Assembly (NCBI GenBank): GCA_000310025.1
Contig: FN649727.1
Coordinates: 5,082,520 to 5,146,519, forward strand
DNA from: Ectocarpus siliculosus
Taxonomy: Eukaryota; Sar; Phaeophyceae; Ectocarpales; Ectocarpaceae
Direction: 5' to 3'
Length of the DNA stretch: 64,000 nucleotides
Position numbers and translations under genes: made by a program. Positions 1 through 12,885 of this stretch are shown in pieces. Each line of letters starts with the position of its first letter. Position 1 is the stretch's first letter. Under the pieces are notes generated by a model. That model did not search any database and was not told the origin of the DNA. It saw only the letters and a program-made list of their open reading frames with translations.

Positions 1-3000
1 TCCCCCCCTTCCCCTTCCTTAGACGAAGAGCCAAGTTTGTTTTTGAGCGTGGCCAAGGCATCAGCCTCCGCCTCCGCCTGATCCAGATCTACCACAGCCG
101 TACTCTCTACGTTTCCATTACCGTTTGGAAGAGGTAGTTCAGTACCCGACGGTAGCACATGCTTTTCGCCTTGTTCGATGTCATCCGCAGTACCTTGGTT
201 GCCAATACTGCCGGCCACAGTTGAACCAATGTTGTCGTCATCTCGTGCGGCTAGCTCTTCCTCGACGATGTCTGAATCGAGATAGGCTGCCTTTGCTGGA
301 GCAGAGGATTCTGTGCCGCTACTACGTGCTGGTGTCCCCTCTGCATGTGTCTCCAGTGTGCCCGTTGCCAGCCCGTTGCCATCCACCACCATCGCTATGC
401 CCTCGTCCTCGCCGCCGCCAATGCCCTCAGAAGGCTGCGCACCTATGATCCCATCCGTTGAAGGATCGTGAGACACTAACGTTTCATCGGCTGGGTTCGC
501 GACTGCGGCATCCTTTGCCTCAGCATCCCCTTCCCCACCTGTACCGGTCAGAGTAGTGGGGATGAGAGCGGAGGGAGTGGTAGCAACGGCGGGTTTTGTG
601 GGTCCCTCTGGCACTTGCTTACCGAAAAATCCTCGCGTTGTCGTCGGCACGGCATCATTGTCTCTGAGAGACTCAGACTGCCGTCGCATTTCAGCCGAGT
701 CTTGCCGCACGGAGGACCCTGCACCACCACTGCCGGGCACACTTTTCGCTACATTCCCAATCGGCAGCACATGACCACGGCTGTCGCCGCTGCTTGCACC
801 TTGCCCAACATCCTCAATCTTCCCTATTTCTTTAATTGCTGCTGCCGCTGCTGCGGTCGCTGCTGCCGGGAAACCTGCTTCGCTGCCTTCGCCATGGGGT
901 TTGCTCTCTAAGTCCACCGCACGAAGGTTCTGCGGGTGTAGCGAGTCTTGTTCCTCGAGGCCTCCCGAAGATTGGGCCGCCAGATCTGCCTCGACTGCTA
1001 CGACGCCATCATTGCTCCCCACCTGTCGTCCACCAGCTCTCTCGACATCCACGAACTTCGCAACCCCCGCTTGTTCCACAACTAGCTCAGGAGAAGCCTC
1101 TTCATCGAGTGCGTCTGCAGCAACGTGTGCCTCCGGCTCAGGATTTGTATCGCCGATATCGCCATCTTCATTGTTGTCGACCTCCTCGCCGGTGGCTCTC
1201 TTTGCGTCGCTCACGGTAGAGAGTAGTGATTCGTAAATTGTAGGATTGTCTGGTTGCAACCGAGACGCCGCAAGGAAAGATGCAAGAGCCTGCCACGGAG
1301 AATGGGGGGCGGGGGGAGAGATACTATAATAATTCGCTGCTAACCTCTTGGTGTGACCATTGATGGGGCATCTCTTCTGAGAATGCATACGGTTTCTACT
1401 CCCGGGTACCCTTTTTCATTTCTGCCATACTTGGCATGTCTCTCTTTCTTCTTCGCCTTCTAGTGGCCACCGTAGATATGAGGTCGTTTTCCTCACACGA
1501 CTAGTAAAACTAACCTCCAAAACAGGCAAGAGCGGTAGAAACTTGCGACATCTCGGCAGCTCCAGTCTCGGCAGGAGGCGTACGGTACACCAGCCAATGT
1601 CCCGTACAAATGGCCCGCTCGAACGGTTGTACATCCCTCAGTCCACCTTTGACGATTACTGGAGCAGTGTAACTCTCGAAAGCTGGATAGACGTACGTTG
1701 TTTTGAAACCGTTCACAGGTAGAGGCTTCTTGCGATTCCTCAAACAGAAACAACGTCCAGGTTTCCCACTTGGCCCCTGAGGCCCGTCAACAATATTACA
1801 CCTCGGTGACTCCAAACAAATTACGGCCGCCATGCAGCAGATTCACACGGTTCAACTTCAAACCTACCTCGTGGTGCTGTCCGAGACGCTGTTGGCAGGC
1901 GCCAAGATGCATCGTCGCTTCAACATTCTCGGCATCTTGATGAACTACTTTTGAAAAGTGGTCCTGTTGATGGAACCCACCATTTCGTTTAGGCGGACCG
2001 TGTGGAATGGGGGGCGGGGGGGGGGTACTTGTTGATTACTTTTGCTTGGCAGGTGAGGAGACAGGTAAAACTGCACTCTGACGAAAAGCAGTGACGATTT
2101 ACACATCCTATTCGTAGCACTATCCTGTACGGGATTGCGTTTTTACCGGTGTAAAGATCAAGCGAAACAGAGTACCCAACTTGCAATTCGCCTTCGACAG
2201 CAGCCGCCAAGCCACCGCCTCTTGGATTCTACTTCTCTGCCAATCATTCGAAGACCTCAATCCCAGAACCCACATTTCACTAGTGCCGAACCCGTCACAT
2301 ATACAACCAGAACCTATCACGGCAAATCATTCTCGGTGATGCAATCTTTACGGTGATAAAAAAAACTAAATCTATCACTCACGGCCGCCTCTCCGACGTT
2401 GCCAAGGCTTTCTAGAATGACACCAGTCACCAGCAGCGGGGACGCGTCCAGCGAGTCTCCCTCCTCAAGCATCGCCCTGCGACACATGGTAAGTGAGAGT
2501 ATGTGTAAGCACCCACAATCAAATGTAGCGCAGAACGTAGCTCACGCAGACCTGAAACACGATGTGTTATTGAAAATACCTGGTGGAGTAGTTCGTGCAG
2601 CGAAGGCCACGCCAACAGAACCACTCAGACTTCTTTCGACTACTTGCGACCGTACGCTTCAAAACGGAAAACAAAGATATCACCAACGGCATTTGTGTCA
2701 TCAACAGTATCCGCTCACGTGAACCACGAATACTCGGAAGGAAGAAGGATTCCAAATCTCACCCGTCGTACCTGACGTACAGTTCATATAGAGGCTGAGT
2801 TCAACCTCCCAAAATGTGCCGGGGCGCCAGCCCATTTCGCTACGCGCATGGAAGAAGGGCACCATGGAGAGGAAACTACCCAAAGGCCTCAAAATGACGA
2901 GAACGATCCGAGTGTCAATCACCTACCTTCGGCACGCCTCACGAGCCTGCTCTAGTTGCCCAAGCTCGTGGTGGAGCTTGGCGATGTGCACCAAAGATGG

Positions 3001-6000
3001 GCGTCCGGCTCCCGACTGCACTGCCCGGGAGTAGGATTCTAACGCCTGGAAAACAAGAAAACGTTGCACAATCGACGTTGTAAAAAACAATTGAGCGAAA
3101 CACACACGACCCAGGTGCGCATTCTAGGGTCAGGTCCTTACAGTACGGTAGATCCGCAAGGCACATGTTCTCAAGGGCGTTCAGCGTCCATTTCCCACTA
3201 CCACTGCGTACTAAACACAGTTACATGCCCCATGTGCGAGTGGGATCATGTACTTGAGTCTCTCCCGTACAATGGACAGACCTTTTGAAAAGTAAAGCAA
3301 ATTGAGTCTGTTGAATCAACCACTGTGCATCTGCGTAGCATGTGCATCCTCTCGTGCAGCTGCACGCATGAAGAACAGGTTCAGTGTCGAAACACGACAG
3401 CCCTGTACACCGCCAACATCAAATGTGCGGGACTACTTCGAAAAATATTAATCCTCCGCTCCGCCCTAAGAACATCGATCGGTGCCGTCAAAAGGTGACG
3501 CATGACTGAGGAAAAATTGTCCCACTGTTGTCAAAAACCACATCGGAGCGGCCTCCCATGTGAACATGGAAACGTGACAACATTCTCCTTTGAGAGAGTG
3601 CTGTCTTGTTGTTGTACACGCATCCCCCCCTCTCCCACCTCACAAGCAAAAAACTAAGTTAGGAAAAAGCATAATTTACGATGCCAAATCGTTTTTAACG
3701 AGCCGCGGAGCGCGAAGCGCGACATTTTTCCCTTCGTCCCCAGGAGGGAAAAAAAGGCTCTATATATCGGCCAAAGTTGCACCGCGCGATACAGGGGCCC
3801 AAAAACTTGATTTCCGGGAAGCCGAAATAACGCACCATTGGGACCAGAACGACATCTGTAGGGCACCGATTGACGATCTGTTCGCTTCTGAGGAAGAAGA
3901 AAAATAGCGCGCTCTTTGTCACACTGGTTTGGTCGTGCTCCGATAGCAGATGGCCGTGCTACGCAAGCGTTTGTGGCCTAAATTCGTAGGAGATCGCTGT
4001 CCCCAACCCCGGGGTTTCCACGCGAAAAGGGGAACAAAAAACGGAGATCGCGCGCACGCGCGATTTAAACCAACAAAAAACAGAGACAGAAGCGCAACAA
4101 CCCCACCAAAAACGTACCATCACCGCTGGGATGCTGATCCGAGACCAGCTATGAAAACCAAGAGGGGCCGGGCCTATACGACCTGTGCGCCGTGTGTATA
4201 GTCATGCACCATGTGTAACCTCGCGGGTGTTTGTTGATGTTGAGTGTGGGTCCAACCGACTACACCAAAAAGAGCAGACCGATGATCACAAACACACAAC
4301 ATAATACACCTTCCAGATCACACCTACCATCGAGAGAAACCGTCGAGGGCGTGAGGGTCTCCCGCTGTGCGTTATCAGGATGGATCCCTGCGTTATCGGT
4401 TCAGGTTGCGTACTTGCGCGGAACTACTGACTGTCTTCACAAAAGCCGTGCCCTCTGCCTGCTGTTGCTGCTGCTGAGCCTCTCGCATCAAAGTCATGAC
4501 CATCAACGGCTTTGTTGTTTTTGGTTCATGCTGTAGTAATGTCCCGTGATGTACAGTATGTATGTAGACTGTTTGCAATCGCTTTGTGGAAAATCGGAAG
4601 GCTTGAGACGAATGTGGCGGGCAAATTGTGAGCCTGAAGCAATGATTGCCACCAGTCACAATCCTATGTCTACGCTGTTGGTCGTGCTCCTCGGCGGTGT
4701 GATGTATGTGTGATACGCTCGCCGCCAGGTATTGCCGCATGCGTGCCTCTTCCAGATGTCTGGATGTGCGTGTTTGTATGCGTCCGCACAGCGGGAAGAC
4801 TTCATATTTTGTTTCTTCGTGGGTGTGTGCATGTGCATCAACGGAAAAGAAACAACCGCATGTAAAATGCAAAATAAATGTTTTAACAGGGGCCGCACAT
4901 TCAACCATCGTCGCGCCCGTCGCACCCCTGTCCCTCTGGTGTACGCGTTGCTGCACCACAAACGATTCACGCTGCCGTGTGTCGGGATTCGTGCACCATC
5001 AGCATCGCAGATAAGACTACTGCAAGGTATTGAGTCGCTACCAAGCGGCTCATTACCCCGCCCTATCCATAATAATAGTAGGCGTCTCTATTCCAACGAG
5101 GAATAGACTTGCGTTTCGGAAAATGAGAGAAACGGCCTAATGACCACGAAAAGGCATTGCGCACAAGTACACAAGTACACTCCCCTACCCCCCCAGGACT
5201 CGGGCAACTAGGGAAAGCAAGATCTTCAAGATCTATGCCTGGTTCGTGTGTATCTGGTGTGCATTTCTCTCGTCGCGTCTCCCTCACACCGAAAATGTGT
5301 AAATAACGACGTCCAGAATATATATGATGACACAACCACACCTCTTCAGGCTTCCCACTGCGCTGAAACACCGCTCCAAGGTTGGAGTACGTAGCAGCCA
5401 GGCTAATAGGGTCGTCACGCGCGCGCTCCGCAGCACTCAAAAGAACCTGCGATCGTTGCGGCGTCAACATGGGTAACCATGGTCACGTGGAAGGCGGGAT
5501 CATTATCGTTACTTCGATGTGGCCACGTTCAATTTCATTCACCAAAACTGGCTTACGTGCTATCTCCTACCAGGTTGAACATATCGTCTTGGGTCTTGGA
5601 CTTACCACTACTGCTGTATGTATTCGAATGTGGGAAAAGCTATCTCGACGTCCTCGCCAATGCTCAGTGGTACTTTCACAAGCCTCTGTGCGTGCGTTTG
5701 ATGTCCCGACGTGACTGCTTACCGCTTCTGCTTCCGCCAAGCGGCCACTCTGGAGTAGCTGTGCCCCGAGATTGACTCTCGGGGCAGCGAGGGTTGGTGC
5801 CAAGTCGGTAGCCCTTGAGTAGGCAACAATAGCTTTCTCCGTCTCTCCCTGTAAGCATTACCCGCCGTACCGAGTGGAGGTGGGAAACCAGCCACGGGGC
5901 GAGGGGAAAGATTGAGGTCTGGACACTGAGGTAATGGCAACATATTAACAGTGGCGACCACGACCGCTTTGCACAGGCAGCATAAACAGTGGAGAAAAGT

Positions 6001-6862
6001 ATACGTAACCGGGGGGTACATATGTTTATTTCTACAGCAGGTAGACTACTGTAGGTATCCATTACAATAGTATGCACACATGGTTCATTGGCTCATTACA
6101 ACATGGATACTTGTATCCATGTCAACATATCAATGTGGCATGCGATCAAACCTTGGTCTGCCATGCGACGCCGAGGTTGTACGCCGCGTGTGGGTCACCC
6201 CCGGCCCGCCGCGCCTCCAGTTCAACCCTCGTCAACACTTCTATCGCTTCGTCAACCTCCCCGGCAGCTAGTAGGGCCGCTCCTAGTCGGCCATGGATGG
6301 TGTCGGCGGTGCCTTCAGCGTCCCGCCACAATCCCGCCGTTACCTCTCCCCGTTCTGTCTTATCTGCCGCGTGGCGCAATGCCGTGAGCGCACCAGCGAT
6401 GTCCCCAGCGTCGGTCAAAATAGCACCAATGCAGGAAGTCGCTGTTGGAAGGTCGGGATCGAGTCGTTCAGCCTCTCGGCAGGCCACGAGAGCTTCCTCT
6501 GGTCGACCGGTTGCGAGGAGTGCCAGGCCAAGCCCGTGCTGTGCCTCTCCGTGCTCGCGGTTTGAATCTACGGCGGCAGCGGCGGACGCTGCTACACGGT
6601 AGACAAGGGCGGCTTCTTCGTGTTCGCCCCGGGACAGCAGGACGCGACCCAACCCGAGAGCTTGGGCCAGGTCGACGGTTGTTGGCCACGGTGGGGCGGT
6701 GCTCGGGCTGCCTGCTAGCTCCTGCTCGCGGTCGATCTTTGTGGCAACGGGAACATGTTGCTGCTGGAGCTGCGGTGAAGGGCTAGCCCACTGCTGGTAC
6801 AGCAGCGTAGTGAACACGGCCAAGCATGCCGACAGAGCAGATGTGAGCGCAGATTTCAGCAT
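1..6862 (-). CDS. Membrane-anchored TPR-repeat protein with long acidic tail (3' end off window)
   Basis: Seven exons join in frame: 6862-6152, 5848-5723, 5446-5342, 3045-2927, 2476-2383, 1963-1868 and 1289 to beyond 1. All internal junctions are GT-AG. The start is the ATG at 6862 (MLKSALTSALSACLAVF); an ATG at 6867 is out of frame. The N-terminus is a hydrophobic signal-anchor of about 20 residues. Exons 1-7 then encode successive tetratricopeptide helix pairs, e.g. AAYNLGVAWQTKGETEKAI, TYSNLGAVFQRSGKPEEALE and ATMHLGACQQRLGQHHEALA, with repeats spanning exon junctions, which supports the splicing. The last exon stays open for at least 429 codons. After one TPR it becomes an Ala/Gly/Glu/Asp-rich, low-complexity, probably disordered tail. 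TPRs are protein-binding scaffolds; the partner cannot be told. Intron 3 is about 2.3 kb (3046-5341). Start and exons are confident; function is not. Confidence 0.85.
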
Positions 6863-7119
6863 ACCATGTGCCCGAGCCAATACTCCCTACAAGAGCAGAG
6901 CGGCAGCGAAGTGCACAGCCGAGAGAGCACAACTTGACCCAACTGCAGACTGCTGCAGATGCACAGCCGAGCCCGCACAACCGACCAGCAGCCAGACACA
7001 AGCACCAGAACCCCCCCGAAACATACTTCATAGTCACATCAGTGTGCCCCCTCCGCCACATCTCACCGCTGCGCCACAACGTGCACCAACACACCACAAC
7101 AGCGTGACAAAGTAGGTAG
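6863..7119. promoter_or_regulatory. Divergent intergenic region, putative shared promoter (TPR gene / IPT)
   Basis: This 257 bp gap separates the start codons of two head-to-head genes, so both promoters and both 5' UTRs must lie here or overlap the genes. A CCAAT sequence occurs at 6877-6881. No obvious TATA box is seen. The promoter role is inferred from gene layout only. Confidence 0.5.
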
Positions 7120-10100
7120 ATGCCGCTTACGTGGCCCAAATCCTTGCCGCTCATTTTCATGGCGGCGGCGCCACTCTTCCTTGTGTGGGCTCCGGCGAGA
7201 GCTCTGCTTGGAGCAGCTGTTTCCAGGTTGCCATCAAGCACGACTCGGTTGCTCTCATACTCTCAGAACAAGGTGCGGCGGCGCCGGGGTGCTTCAACGG
7301 CCTCACGGACGCTCTCATGCAGCAGCAGCAGCAGCAGCAGTACGGCGGTGGAGGATGGAGCCGCGAAAGTGATTGTTATCGCAGGTGCGAACTACTGCGG
7401 TAGCAAGAGCTACAGCAGTATTTACGATTTACGATATTCGCTCTGGCATCCCACACAACCATTTTACCATTTTCGGGTGCGGTATGATCACAAGACTGTT
7501 GTTTTCAGCCAACGCGATTGCTGCAATCCAAAGGGCCGGTTGCTCGTTGACTATCTTGGGAGGACATGCGCCATTGACTGACTAGGGAATTGGCTGTGAT
7601 GAAGACGCAAGTGTGCCCCCCGTATTAAATACGGCAGGTCCCACAGCCACTGGGAAGTCATCCATCGCGCTGGCCCTCTGCAGGGATCTTGGTGGAGAGA
7701 TCGTGTCCTGCGACTCGGTTCAAGTTTATAGAGACGTCTTCATTGGCTGCAACAAGCCGTCGCCAGAGGAGATGAAAGAGGTGCGCCATCACCTCGTGGA
7801 CGTGGCACCCCTCGACGAAACGTTCACAGCCGGTATGTTGTTATGGTCATGACCGGTACTGCTGTTCACGAACCTCTCTTGTCACCGCGCGCAATCTGTT
7901 TGTATTATAGCCGCATCACTGGATGGAGCTTGTATACAAATGTAGCGGCGCTATGCGTATGTCGACGGTTGCTTGGACTGACCAGGCACTGCTGATGCAC
8001 GAATGACGTTGAGCTGAAGCACATATCCGACCCAGTCGCTTCGTCCGCCTCCCGTATCACCTCACAATACACCAGGTGATTTCGTGCAACGAGCTGAAGC
8101 GGCAATAGACGACATCTTGTCGCGTGGGAGAGTGCCGGTGGTGGTTGGGGGCACGATGATGTACCTCCATTGGCTTGTGCATGGCAAACCGGACGCGCCC
8201 AAGAAGGTAATGCAACAGAGAAAATGGCAGAGGGAGAGGAGGTGCAATCAAACTGTGTGCACCAGGAAACAAATCTTGTATGTATATGGTACCGAACATG
8301 GAAATTAAATTGTGTACCTTCAGAGTAGTTGGCACGTCAGGTCAGCCGCCCTCACCGGGGCCATGATTTTCACCTCCCACGGTTGGGCGCGGCCGGCATT
8401 CCTCCCAAGTGCCTGCGCTCCTTTATTTTGCAGTAGTGGCCACTGGAGAATCCAATCTTTCCGCACGACCCGTTGGCGGTTGTGTTTCGGGTGTCATCCT
8501 CTTGTTCCGATGCATTTTATGCCTGGTGGTTCTGGGTGAGCAGGATCCCGCGGTGGCGCAGGCGGTGGCGACGGAGCTACTCCCGTTCCATGATCGGGGG
8601 GATTGGGATGGCGCTTTGGAGGTGCGACACGCAGTATGAAAGCTGGCGTTTTTTTGTGTTCTCATTCCGCACATTCTCGACATCAGTCTGGCCTCTGTCC
8701 TGCGCTCGCTGGATTGGTGCCATTGTCACAAAAGAAAGACTACTGTCAAAAGAAAGACTCCTGTGCGCGAGGCCCCCACTGTCCTGGGGTGTGTATCCCT
8801 TACTTCTGTGTCGATTTTTTTTTTTTTCTCTCGTCAGGAGTTCAGTCAAACTACATATCTAGGTACTCACAAACTGTGCTTGTGTCATGAAGGCTATTGT
8901 AGGACGTGGTGCAACTTGCGCTACGCGGGGTGAACAAACGAACAGGTCACCGGAATGCACAATAAAGTGTATCATCGGACGCGGGCATGATTCGACAGTA
9001 TTTGTTTCACTCATTGCTTTCGAACCTACAATCGTTGCATGGAAGTTTTTATGAACCACTTTTTCATTGACGGCGGTTGTGTGGGCCTTGTGCTGCAAGC
9101 CTAGAGCGTTGCTGCTGGCTTGTTTCGTCGGCGCAGTTGACCAGGTCCAAAATAGTAGTTTTATTCAGCGCCCGTTCGAACCAAGACTTTCATCATACCT
9201 CCCCCGCCCCCCGCCTCCCTCCTTCCCAAGCTCTTGGCAGCGGTGAATTCGAGGCGGGCGGCCTCGATGGCGAAGAATGACTGGTATCGCCTATCCCGTT
9301 CTCTCGAGGTGGGTGAAACTTGCACTGACTGCAGCTTGCCGCAACAACACCACGGATGACCAATTGGTCACTGCAAAGAGATTCGTGCTGCGTTTTAGGT
9401 GTCCGAGGTACCTTGACAGTATGCCGGAGCGCCCTCGCTCGGGCAGGATGATATCCCGTCCTCTTGCAGTCTAGTTGTTGTGCGGGGCGTTGTTGCTGCT
9501 TTACATTTGTAGTCACAACATGAACACACAACCACATCCAAAAAGCACTATACGCAGAGGGATCGGTCTGTCTCTTCGACAGTCGTCGATTTGTACGCAC
9601 AAACGTTTTGCTTGTCTCTTCCGTTGTCAGCATGTGCGCGCACCGTTGCGAAATGTAGATCAGGCCGAGCCCCGTAGGTTGTGAGAGAGGCACTGGTACA
9701 GCAGCACGTCTCTGCAAGAGATGCCTCAGGACTTTTTCCCATGGTCCTATTCAGAGTACAGTCGCACTTACGTGCGCTGCGGTTCTGCCTCTTTCAACTG
9801 AATATCTTCACTCCGGGGTCGCTGAGAAAATTCCCTACTGACGGGCAGACCTTCGTTTCAACGGAAGGAGGGTTCAGTTGTTCCTTCCCTCAGGTACACC
9901 AAAACTATGTGTTGAGATAGGCACGAAGCTCAATAGGCTTGAACAGTAGGAAGCGTTCTTACATTAGAGAGCAACAGCAAAGTCGCCTCTCACGATGCTC
10001 ACACCACGTGACGACGGCATCAGGTGCTCCGTGTCCCGAACGACACAGGCGAAGAGGTGTTTACCGGGGTACGAGCGCCCATCAACAAGAAGTACGACTT

Positions 10101-11444
10101 CCGCTCGTTCTTCATAATCGGAGACAGGGAGCGTCTGTTCAGGCGCATCGACAAGAGGTGAGCGAGCGTTTATCCCCTCTCCTTTGGGCTCTCCGGGTCT
10201 TCCGCCTCTGTACCCTCCACCTCCTCAACCTGTTGTGTTCGCAACCAGAGCCCTGTTTTTCTGTCAGCTATGCATGAGTGCCTCCCGTCGTGTTGTGGTG
10301 CTGCTGTTCGCCCCTGCGCGCGCCTGCTGAAGTGGAGTGCTGTCTCTAGTCTTTTATTCCCCCGACGAGGCCAAACCTATGTCAGTATTCATGTTTTGAA
10401 GCAGCTCTCGTTTGTGAAGTAGATGATGGCCGAGAATTTCATGACCGTGATCTGCCCAAGCATATGTGGTCCTTGGAAGCTGTCCATTTCGAAAAGAGCC
10501 CGCGGCACCATCTGCCAATCTCGCGACCTGCTGCTGCATTCTGGATCAGCAAATAGTGTCTCCTCATCACGCGTGCGATGAGTGGGCATGCATGGAAGTT
10601 CGCATTGCGATCCGAACCCGCTCGCCTTTCCCGCACTGCCTGCCCCACGTAAAGGTGCGAAGAGATGCTGATGCGGGGGCTCCTCCCAGAAACCGCGGGT
10701 CTTCTCGTGAGAGGGATGCTGGACCCCGCTTCCCCCGCAGGCCGGGCGATCGGCTACCGGCAGGCCATCGACTTCCTGCATCAAGAGGCAAGACTAGCGG
10801 ACGATTTGAGGCCAGCAATCGCCGGCGCCAGCGGTAGCGCCGACGCCAACCGTGAAGCTACAGAGGTAACAGCAACAGCAGCGGCGGACCCCGAGACTAG
10901 GTTCCTGGAGTTCTTCCTCACGTTCGCCGCGAAGACGCGGCAGTACTCGGGCGAGCAGATGAAGTGGTTTCGATCGTCCAAGGGCCGTGATTTTTCGTGG
11001 CAAGCTTGGGACCTCGGCGGGCCGATTGAAGAGGTACCACGCCGGGCAGGCAGCGGCGAGAAAAGAGGGGGCGGTGCAAAATCTCATGAAGCCGGAAGCT
11101 GCGCCAGAGCTGGCGATGGGTGTGGCTGGCGAGACGTCGCGACATCCATAGCGGAACAGTTTGAGTTGCCCAGGGAGAGGTTCGACGAGGATTTGGGGGG
11201 AGAGTCCCAAGCCATGTTGCGTAGCGAGAACCGACAGCGTGCGGGGGATATGAAGCGGTACGTCTCGGAGTTGTCGCTGCTCGGGGGCGGCGGTACCGAA
11301 AACGAAGCGTTAGGAAGATTGGTTCTCGAAACGGAAGAGCTGGCGGCGAGAATACGGCAGGCGCAGCACGAGCAATTCCGAGATGGGGCTATTACGGAAC
11401 GTCCGGCAATGGAGGTTCAGGGGTGGCACGCGGGCAACCGCTAG
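7120..11444 (+). CDS. miaA: tRNA dimethylallyltransferase (tRNA isopentenyltransferase)
   Basis: This enzyme transfers dimethylallyl to N6 of A37 in tRNAs that read UNN codons. Seven exons give an in-frame 556-residue protein: 7120-7384, 7638-7832, 8076-8206, 8544-8621, 9231-9308, 10024-10157, 10655-11444. The P-loop is split across intron 1 (VIVIAG + PTATGKSS). It is followed by EIVSCDSVQVYR with the catalytic Asp, HHLVDVAPLDETFTAGDF, VVVGGTMMYLHWL, NDWYRLSRSLE, KYDFRSFFIIGDR, CEEMLMRGLL, AIGYRQAIDF and TRQYSGEQMKWFR. The first ~75 residues are hydrophobic then Ser/Arg-rich, so organelle targeting is likely, but which organelle is unclear. About 170 residues follow the conserved core; they are charged and lack the C2H2 zinc finger found in some nuclear/cytosolic homologues. 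A CAG/Ser run lies at 7319-7342. The gene is divergent from the TPR gene. Confidence 0.95.
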
Positions 11445-12796
11445 CAAGGATGGTCACTGGGAGTGCTGTTATACTTGTTGCTGGTATGTTCTCTCGACCA
11501 TCCACAATCTCAAAATCGAGTTGCGTGGGACCTTTGCGTGTTTGGTTTGAGAAGTGCAGACGTGACACGCAGGTGGAGTAAACACGACGGTTGCTACAAT
11601 AGGAGCAAGTGGTGGAACCCTTTCTTTGACGTTAAGATCATGCGCCCGTCCACGAGGACCAGCTTCTCGGGGGAAAGCGAGACCTGCGAAGAAATCGAGA
11701 AGGGCGCAAGAGAAGGTTCGCCGAGCGCTGTCGACCGCACACCATGACCCGAAATAAACAACGGTAAATACCTACAGTATCACCCAACAACGCTCTACCG
11801 GTTGTCCACATCATTGGGCATATACATCAGTCTTCAGCAGCTGCGGCAGTCTGTGAACTGTTCTTACCGCCAATGCAACTGCTGCACTACTTTTCACTTT
11901 TCACTTACAGCCAAACAACACCCCCAATGTTCGCCTGCACAACATACAGATATTATACGTAAATGCTTTAGACCGTTGAATGGAGACCCAGCCTCCTCCT
12001 CCACCCACCGTGCCTTCGCTCGTTGTTGTTATGTCATGCACCACACAGACGAAAGCACCACACGGTCAATGGGTTTCATTCTCAAGCTTCAATGTCAATC
12101 ATCTTGGAGTTCGTAGGTTTAAAAAAATATATTGGATTCCGAAAGAGTAGAGATCGCGAGCACCGGTAACCTTATAAGAGAAGTTCCATGTACGGATATG
12201 TACAGTACCGCCTCAAACTACACCAAGTACATGATGACAATGCCTCTGTTTGGAATGTATGTCACCTCCTCTACGGCAACAAGCAGTAGTCTGAGACTCT
12301 GCTTGGCTGTAGCGTTTTACTGCTGTAGACCATGGGTATGTGTGTGTGCATCTACGATGGGCGAGCGCAGCAGCGCGCAACCTTCGACAAACCCAAATCT
12401 GGGCATCAGCTTGTTTCGACCGTACTTTGCGCACCACTTAGACTAAGCAACAACACAGATCGTCTCGCCAGCTGTCAGCAGCTGATGTCACGGGTTGTCT
12501 TGAAATCAACAACGGAAACCGCTGGTGTTGTGTCTTGTCTACAGCAGTATACGTAGTGATGTCCTCTCTCTCTATCAAACGCTAGGCTTGGCTGGATACA
12601 CACGTCGGTAACTGCGACGTATCCCCGGTACATATTGCGCTCCATTGCATGTAAAGCTTGATCATTCTGGGCCGAGCTGCACTCGCAACAGCAGTAGGAC
12701 CTGACGAATACCATGAACGACCGCCTCCAAACATACTTCATATATAGGCAAAACCATTAGATACCCAAAATTTTGGTCTTCTTCAACAAGGGTACA
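11445..12796. other. Intergenic, no gene seen
   Basis: This stretch follows the stop codon of the tRNA isopentenyltransferase gene. It probably holds that gene's 3' UTR at its left end. No frame here shows family motifs or splice-consistent exons. Confidence 0.5.
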
Positions 12797-12877
12797 ACAC
12801 GTGTTGCAGAGTGGTCAAATGCGTCGGGTTCAAGTTCCGGTCCTTCGGGTTCGTGGGTTCGACTCCCACCGCGTGTA
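12797..12877 (+). tRNA. tRNA-Leu (anticodon CAA)
   Basis: The acceptor arm ACACGTG pairs with CGCGTGT (one G-U), discriminator A. The anticodon loop TTCAAGT sits on a 5 bp stem and gives CAA. A long variable arm (class II tRNA, as expected for Leu) precedes a perfect T arm GTGGG-TTCGACT-CCCAC. There is no intron. A T run follows directly. Confidence 0.93.
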
Positions 12878-12878
12878 C

Positions 12879-12885
12879 TTTTTTT
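12879..12885 (+). terminator. RNA polymerase III T-run terminator
   Basis: A run of seven T lies one base after the tRNA-Leu discriminator base, the usual Pol III stop. Further T-rich sequence at 12891-12901 may act as a back-up. Confidence 0.75.

Noticed and set aside
1416-1833. Three overlapping minus-strand frames between TPR exons
   Set aside because: None continues the TPR pattern, and exon 6 (ending at 1868) joins exon 7 (starting at 1289) in phase with a perfect repeat, so this is intron.
3590-3922. Open frames on both strands inside the large TPR-gene intron (about 100 codons)
   Set aside because: Possibly part of a dispersed repeat (a minus-strand peptide reads YIEPFFPSWGRREK), but no copy elsewhere in the window and no recognisable domain.
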